Below are positions 5,670 to 9,396 of a stretch of 9,396 nucleotides of DNA, one piece after another (positions within the stretch are counted from its first letter, which is position 1; every line of letters begins with the position of its first letter). Source of the DNA: Planctomycetaceae bacterium (GTDB taxonomy: Bacteria > Planctomycetota > Planctomycetia > Pirellulales > Pirellulaceae); NCBI GenBank assembly GCA_002702965.1, contig PADE01000084.1:20267-29662 (forward strand), read 5' to 3'. A program made the translations under genes and the position numbers. The notes under the pieces are model-generated. The model made no database searches. It worked only from the letters and a program-made list of their open reading frames with translations, and was not told the origin of the DNA.

Positions 5670-6530
5670 CGCGGGCGGCCGTTCGTTGTGGTCCGAGTCG
5701 GCCTGGTAAACGACACCTTGGAAGTCGGTATCCCAGCCGAGTTGGTGGCGGGTCAAGCCTTGCGCTGCGGGAGGCAGTCGCTCCCAGACGTCGGGGCGAA
5801 TGGGGTACATGTCCATCGTCAACCGCCCCACCCACCAGGGTTGATAATTACAGGCCACCGCGACCCGCGGCTGGTCACTGCGATTGGCCCCCGCCGCATG
5901 CCAGATCGTGTTGGGCAACACCAATACGCTGCCCGCTTGTCCACAACAGATCTGTTGGTCGGGCAACGCATCACAAACCGGTGGAGGTAAGCTGCGGCGA
6001 TGCTGGCTGCCGGGGACGAGACGGGTCGCGCCGGTCGACTCCTGGAAGGGGGTCAACATCCAAATGGCATTGACGATGATCGGAAAGTCCGGGAGCGGTC
6101 GCTGCGGATCGAGTTGACCCATCGGCGAATCCATGTGCCATGCGCCCAACTCGCTGCCCGGGTGGGCAACCAGGCCGTCGACGGTGCCCAATCGGACCTG
6201 GTCATCCACCGGCCAGGCAAACGCGTTCACCGCCGGCTCGAGTCGCCCACCCAACACCTGACGGGCCAGCGCCAACACGGTCGGATGCATGGCCAGTTGC
6301 AAGAACCGCTGATCGTGATTCAGCAGCGCCACCACGAATTCGTAACCCTCCACGCCCGGCGTTCGCTGCGGCGCCGCCAACACGCGTTCCGCCAAGTCCC
6401 CCGCAACGTCAGCGGAGATGGCGTCGGTGAGAATTACGAATCCGTCCCTCTGGAGCGCGAGGCCGGCCTCGGTTAGATCGTCCGCCGGGCAACTCGGTAG
6501 ATCGGTTTCAAGGGGCGGTTCTTCGGTCAT
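5658..6530 (-). CDS. Phytanoyl-CoA dioxygenase (PhyH) family Fe(II)/2-oxoglutarate oxygenase, copy B
   Basis: 290 residues with no signal peptide or membrane segment; a predicted cytoplasmic small-molecule hydroxylase of unknown substrate. Motifs: LQRDGFVILTDAI (26-38), metal ligands H132-M-D134 in GAWHMDSPMGQLDP, STGATRLVPGSQHR (165-178), distal H211 in PNTIWHAAGANRS and R222 as the 2-oxoglutarate arginine candidate. The C-terminal part NYQPWWVGRLTMDMYP (228-243) resembles the aromatic tail of PhyH proteins that act on compatible-solute or natural-product substrates, which is only suggestive. It shares little beyond the core motifs with the convergent PhyH gene, so this is not a recent duplication. 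ATG 6530 has no Shine-Dalgarno, and the next in-frame codons upstream offer no ATG, GTG or TTG before a stop. ACTATACCCC directly before the ATG could be a -10 for a nearly leaderless transcript. It lies 329 bp downstream of the DUF1080 gene. Confidence 0.9.
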   Translation of the reverse strand: MTEEPPLETDLPSCPADDLTEAGLALQRDGFVILTDAISADVAGDLAERVLAAPQRTPGVEGYEFVVALLNHDQRFLQLAMHPTVLALARQVLGGRLEPAVNAFAWPVDDQVRLGTVDGLVAHPGSELGAWHMDSPMGQLDPQRPLPDFPIIVNAIWMLTPFQESTGATRLVPGSQHRRSLPPPVCDALPDQQICCGQAGSVLVLPNTIWHAAGANRSDQPRVAVACNYQPWWVGRLTMDMYPIRPDVWERLPPAAQGLTRHQLGWDTDFQGVVYQADSDHNERPPAPPR

Positions 6531-6859
6531 GGGGTATAGTCTGCTCGCTGGTGAAGCCGCTTGCCATCAATCACTTGCAGGCGAGGCAGACGTGCTGCGC
6601 GCCACGGGGCCAACGTCCGACTCGGGGAGCATCGCGATGAAGCTCAGCGTCTCGGTGACCAGCGACCGCCGTCCCGACCGGGCGCACGCGCGACCACCCG
6701 ACGCGGAACCTCGAGTGTCGGGCCCCTGGGCATCCGCGTCAACCGTGCTGCGCGGAGGCTGCGGCGGGCAACGTGTGGGTCATGCGGTGCAGCCTATGGT
6801 GCGCCATCGCCCATGGCCTACTGCCCGGCTGCTGGCCAGCGGTGGTGGGCGACCACGTG
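6531..6859. other. 329-bp gap between two minus-strand genes, no convincing gene
   Basis: I see no protein with family-like sequence in any frame. Small inverted repeats occur near the DUF1080 3' end: GCCAT-CGCCC-ATGGC (about 6803-6817), and TCGCCCA with TGGGCGA spanning about 6807-6852. These could be the 3' structure of the DUF1080 transcript. The rest (about 6590-6760) is GC-rich and unremarkable. A plus-strand frame from ATG 6637 (85 codons, with GGGGAG 7 nt upstream) is considered and rejected elsewhere. Confidence 0.5.
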
Positions 6860-7510
6860 CTAATCAGTCCCTTCCACAGCCAGGAGCTTCTTGACCATGA
6901 TTTTGCGAAACCGGACCACGCTCTTGGGATCGTGCGCTTGAAAAGCGAATGTCCCCTTGTCGAGTTTTCGGGTGAAGTCACGGCCCGCCTTGCGATCGGG
7001 CGCCTCGGTAAAATCGACCAACTTTTTGCCATCGACCACGATCTGGATATTCCTGCCCCGAACGATAACCTCCTCGGTAAACCACACGTTGTCCTTGGCC
7101 GGTGCCTTGAAAACGTTTTTCACGTCGTACAGACTGCCCGTCTTTTTGGGATCGCCGTGGGTGTTGTTTACCTGCGCCTCGTAACCGAACTTGGGCCAAC
7201 CGTTCTCTTGGTACTTTGTGTGGAAGTAGATACCGCCGTTAGAAACCGGCCCGGTCATCACCTCACACTTGAAATGGAAATTCGTGAACGGCGCCTCCTT
7301 CCCCACATAGAACAGATGGCTGCGAGGACCGAAGGCGACAAAGGCGCCGTCTTTGATGGTCCAGCTCTTCTTGTTTTCGCTCGCCTGCCAGTTCTTGAAT
7401 GTCTTCCCGTCCCACAGGTTGATCCAACCGTCGTCCTTCTGCTCCTCGGCAGCCGAGGATCCGAGCAGGCTACCGAGGGCCACGAGCGCCAGACAGCAGA
7501 TACGTTTCAT
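6860..7510 (-). CDS. Secreted DUF1080 protein (3-keto-disaccharide hydrolase family)
   Basis: 216 residues, exported by a Sec signal peptide (MKRICCLALVALGSLLGSSA, cleavage near AEE at 21-23). Known members of the family have a concanavalin-like jelly-roll and hydrolyse 3-keto-glycosides; many planctomycete copies are uncharacterised. Characteristic motifs: GWINLWDGKTFKNW (28-41), SNGGIYFHT (90-98), GYEAQVNNTHGDPKKTGSLYD with conserved Glu/Asn/Asp (109-129), WFTEEVIVRG (143-152), and the closing FQAHDPKSVVRFRKIMVK (190-207). Full length for a single-domain member. ATG 7510 has GGAG 9 nt upstream; an in-frame ATG at 7612 would start upstream of the candidate promoter and add a non-signal extension. 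GC is about 53 % by hand count of three 60-base lines, against about 57-68 % in lines from neighbouring genes, and the protein is rich in Lys. The Gfo/Idh oxidoreductase that usually makes the keto-sugar is not in the window. Confidence 0.92.
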   Translation of the reverse strand: MKRICCLALVALGSLLGSSAAEEQKDDGWINLWDGKTFKNWQASENKKSWTIKDGAFVAFGPRSHLFYVGKEAPFTNFHFKCEVMTGPVSNGGIYFHTKYQENGWPKFGYEAQVNNTHGDPKKTGSLYDVKNVFKAPAKDNVWFTEEVIVRGRNIQIVVDGKKLVDFTEAPDRKAGRDFTRKLDKGTFAFQAHDPKSVVRFRKIMVKKLLAVEGTD

Positions 7511-7849
7511 GGGGTCAAACTCCGGTTCGGCGAGGGTGGAAAACCCGGGGCGCCGCGCGCCCCAATTCGTGCAATTCTGACGTACATAAGGGGCGCTGTA
7601 AATGGTTTGCACCGCCCCTCTCCCCCGCGCCGCGGCGGAAGCTCGCCGCAGGCGGAGTGCCCGGCAGCTGCCACCGGCCTGACATACTGACCTCGATGCC
7701 CTGGAACGGCTCCCCCTCGCTTTGAGAAAAATGTGCGGTTTCCTGTTTCCACAAGGGGCGAAGTTTCCGAAGATAAACAGGAATCGCTTGTCCGTCGCAG
7801 AGAGACTGCCACCGACAGCCGGTCCTCAGCCACCTGCCCACAGAGCATT
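7511..7849. promoter_or_regulatory. 339-bp divergent region between DUF1080 and DUF1501 genes
   Basis: No gene is supported here. It contains the candidate DUF1080 promoter (7574-7602) and a GC-rich palindromic stretch: CGCCGCGGCG (7628-7637), GCGGCG-GAAGCT-CGCCGC (about 7632-7649), and the 10-bp palindrome GGCAGCTGCC (7663-7672). An A/T-richer stretch (about 7718-7790) leads to the DUF1501 start, but I could not find a convincing -35/-10 pair in it. A GTG at 7733 is in frame with DUF1501 and is rejected as the start. Confidence 0.5.
7574..7602 (-). promoter_or_regulatory. Candidate sigma70-type promoter for DUF1080
   Basis: On the minus strand, TTTACA (7602-7597; 5 of 6 to TTGACA) is followed after exactly 17 bp by CAGAAT (7579-7574; 4 of 6 to TATAAT). 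A start about 7 nt later would give a leader of roughly 57 nt to the ATG at 7510. Spacing and -35 are good; the -10 is moderate. Confidence 0.4.
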
Positions 7850-9211
7850 ATGACAACGCCACGCTGCCGCGGTCCGATCCGTCGACGTGAATTCCTCCAA
7901 GCCGGAGCCCTGGGAACCGCGGGAATCTTCCTGAGCGACGTACTGGCGGCGCGCGCCGCCTCCGGAAATGCACAGCGGCGGACGTCGGTGATCCTGATGT
8001 ATCTGCACGGCGGTCCGTCGCAACTGGAGACCTACGACCTGAAACCCGATGCGCCGTCGGACTACCGCAGCATTTACGGTCCAATCGCAACGCGTGTCCC
8101 GGGCATGGACATCTGCGAACTGTTTCCCCGCCAGGCTCGCATCGCGGACAAGTTGGCCATCGTGCGCAGCTGCCACCACACCATGGCCAGCCATAGCGAT
8201 GGCGGCATCCAGGTCCTGACCGGGAAGACGCCGGCGGTTCCCGATCCGACTTCCACTAGCGTTGGCGAACATCCTGATTTCGGTCACGTCACCAGCTACA
8301 TCCGCTCCACGACAGCCAACACCATGCCGCAGTACGTGGGGCTGCCCAACGCCGCGTACATGACCAACCCGACCTATATCGGCGTTCAGCACAAGCCACT
8401 GCACGCCGGGGATCCGTCGCAATCGAACTACCGCTCACCGATTCAGATCAGCGCCGGTACCGCTGGCGAGAAACTGAGCGACCGCAAGAGGCTACTGGCC
8501 GCACTCGATTTACTGCGGGCGGGTATCGATCAACAACAGGCCCTGCTCGCCACCGACAAGATGCGGGATTTGGCCTTCAATATTCTCACCAGTCCCGAAA
8601 CGGCGCAGGCCTTTGACCTCTCCCGAGAGACCGACGCGCTGCGGGACAAATACGGTCGCAACCGGTGGGGTCAAGGCGCGTTGTTGGCCCGTCGACTCGC
8701 CGAAGCGGGTACCGGTGTCGTGACGATGTTCATGAATACCCCTTTCAGCGGTCCCGATTGGACCAACTGGGATGATCACATTATGAACGCGGGTCGCCCG
8801 GGTCATTTCGGCGACTACATGACTCGTCGTCTCCCCTATCTGGACCAATGCATCGCAGCACTCGTCGAGGACCTTCACGAGCGGGGAACCGACCGTGAAA
8901 TCATGCTGGTGGTGATGGGTGAATTCGGCCGCACTCCACGGTTGAGCAAGAACAGCAACGGAGTCGGACGAGATCACTGGCCGCAAGCGTACTCGGTGTT
9001 GCTGGCGGGCGGTGGCTTGAAAACCGGCCAAGCGGTCGGCGCAACCAACTCCAAAGCCGAGTACCCGGCGCTGCGCCCGACTTCGCCGGAGGATATCCTG
9101 GCCGTGGTCTACCGCCACCTGGGTATCGATCCGCGGCACGAGATTCTCAACCACGCGGGACGTCCGATCCCGCTCTTGAGTCAGGGCCGCGTCATTCAGG
9201 AGTTGATCTAG
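7850..9211 (+). CDS. Tat-exported DUF1501 protein
   Basis: 453 residues, close to the usual length. DUF1501 is abundant in planctomycetes and has no firmly assigned reaction; I recall it being placed with the alkaline-phosphatase/sulfatase fold group. A twin-arginine signal is clear: IRRREFLQAGALGTAGIFL (10-28), with cleavage likely after ARA (34-36), so it should fold in the cytoplasm and be exported, perhaps with a bound cofactor. Family motifs: LHGGPSQLETYDLKPDAP (52-69), VRSCHHTMASHSDG (105-118), NRWGQGALLARRL (271-283), WDDH (307-310), VMGEFGRTPR (355-364) and GRDHWP (373-378); the His/Asp/Glu residues are plausible metal ligands. ATG 7850 is chosen because it places the Tat motif at residues 11-16; the upstream GTG at 7733 would bury it. 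The Shine-Dalgarno is weak (AGAG, 4 nt spacing). The DUF1549/DUF1553 cytochrome-like gene often found directly upstream in planctomycetes is absent. Confidence 0.93.
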   Translation: MTTPRCRGPIRRREFLQAGALGTAGIFLSDVLAARAASGNAQRRTSVILMYLHGGPSQLETYDLKPDAPSDYRSIYGPIATRVPGMDICELFPRQARIADKLAIVRSCHHTMASHSDGGIQVLTGKTPAVPDPTSTSVGEHPDFGHVTSYIRSTTANTMPQYVGLPNAAYMTNPTYIGVQHKPLHAGDPSQSNYRSPIQISAGTAGEKLSDRKRLLAALDLLRAGIDQQQALLATDKMRDLAFNILTSPETAQAFDLSRETDALRDKYGRNRWGQGALLARRLAEAGTGVVTMFMNTPFSGPDWTNWDDHIMNAGRPGHFGDYMTRRLPYLDQCIAALVEDLHERGTDREIMLVVMGEFGRTPRLSKNSNGVGRDHWPQAYSVLLAGGGLKTGQAVGATNSKAEYPALRPTSPEDILAVVYRHLGIDPRHEILNHAGRPIPLLSQGRVIQELI

Positions 9212-9348
9212 GCTCCTGCGCAGCCAACGGCGAACGCGGCGCGTTGCGCAAGCGATGGCCCGGCGGCGACCGCCCGTTGGCCGAAGACCGTCCGCCGGGG
9301 GGTTGGGCCGCGTTGGCAAACCGGCCGCGAGGCCGACCGCCGTGGCCC
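9212..9348. repeat. GC-rich inverted-repeat cluster downstream of DUF1501
   Basis: Several perfect or near-perfect inverted repeats follow the stop codon: GCCAACGG (9223-9230) with CCGTTGGC (9274-9281), an inner hairpin AACGC-GGC-GCGTT (9233-9245), CCCGGCGG (9259-9266) with CCGCCGGG (9292-9299), and GGGCCGCG (9305-9312) with CGTGGCCC (9341-9348; one G-T pair). The last pair encloses CGGCC-GCGA-GGCCG (9322-9335), which has a GNRA-type loop. The first and third pairings cross, so they would be alternatives or a pseudoknot. There is no T-tract. It could be a terminator region, a structured RNA or chance in GC-rich DNA. Confidence 0.4.
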
Positions 9349-9396
9349 GCTGACATTGGTGTATAACGTATCGATTCCACCACCCGCCCGCATTCA

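Noticed and set aside
6637..6894. Plus-strand 85-codon frame with GGGGAG 7 nt before its ATG
   Set aside because: Despite the good ribosome site, the product is Arg/Gly/Pro/Ala-rich without pattern and runs 35 nt into the DUF1080 3' end; conservation would be needed to revive it.
7494..7510. Lipoprotein signal in DUF1080 (Cys-Cys at residues 5-6)
   Set aside because: The cysteines are before the hydrophobic core and there is no L-x-x-C lipobox at the cleavage region.
7511..7612. Longer N-terminus for DUF1080 from ATG 7612
   Set aside because: The extension crosses the candidate promoter and precedes a clear signal peptide at ATG 7510.
6773..7690. Plus-strand frame (305 codons) opposite DUF1080
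   Set aside because: It is antisense to a textbook DUF1080 sequence and has no recognisable motif.
7733..7849. Longer N-terminus for DUF1501 from GTG 7733
   Set aside because: It would bury the twin-arginine signal; ATG 7850 puts it at residues 11-16.
9215..9224. Another copy of the 22-bp repeat (CCTGCGCAGC)
   Set aside because: Only the first 10 bases match and the rest diverges; a 10-mer of this composition is plausible by chance.
9192..9393. Minus-strand frames near the window end (61 and 63 codons)
   Set aside because: They run through the inverted-repeat region into the end of DUF1501, and their products are Arg/Gly/Ala-rich with no protein-like features.

Overview
The window most resembles a chromosomal segment of a planctomycete (Pirellula/Rhodopirellula-like). 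It carries a DUF1501 protein with a twin-arginine signal, a secreted DUF1080 protein, secreted beta-propeller proteins, phytanoyl-CoA-dioxygenase (PhyH) family enzymes and roughly 60-65 % GC DNA. This is a family-content argument. No rRNA or universal marker is present, and Verrucomicrobia or Lentisphaerae cannot be excluded. I see no transposase, integrase, tRNA, rRNA or CRISPR array.

Layout. (1) 52-2905, minus strand: a two-gene unit in which an Asp-box (BNR) sialidase-like secreted protein (1646-2905) is followed after 49 nt by a secreted five-bladed-propeller protein with a C-terminal beta-sandwich (52-1596). (2) 2906-3385: a 480-bp divergent control region with three perfect copies and one degenerate copy of a 22-bp repeat, a 17-bp tandem duplication, inverted repeats, and a candidate promoter for the minus unit whose -10 lies in the last repeat copy. 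(3) 3386-5630, plus strand: a secreted (beta/alpha)8-barrel-like protein with a carbohydrate-binding-like C-terminal domain, then, 7 nt after its stop, a PhyH-type Fe(II)/2-oxoglutarate dioxygenase. (4) 5658-6530, minus strand: a second, divergent PhyH dioxygenase convergent with the first; a hairpin covers the 3' junction. (5) 6531-6859: 329 bp with no convincing gene. (6) 6860-7510, minus strand: DUF1080 (3-keto-disaccharide hydrolase family), visibly lower in GC than its neighbours. (7) 7511-7849: divergent intergenic region with a plausible sigma70-type promoter for DUF1080 and several GC palindromes. (8) 7850-9211, plus strand: a Tat-exported DUF1501 protein. (9) 9212-9396: GC-rich inverted-repeat DNA up to the window end.

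How the genes may work together (inference): five of seven proteins carry export signals, and four of those have folds used to bind or cleave carbohydrate. The remaining two are cytoplasmic-looking oxygenases that could process a small molecule released outside. The picture is an accessory catabolic island for an unusual, perhaps decorated, glycan. No transporter, sugar kinase, sulfatase or regulator is present to identify the substrate. The barrel protein, translationally coupled to a PhyH enzyme, is the least explained and most interesting component.
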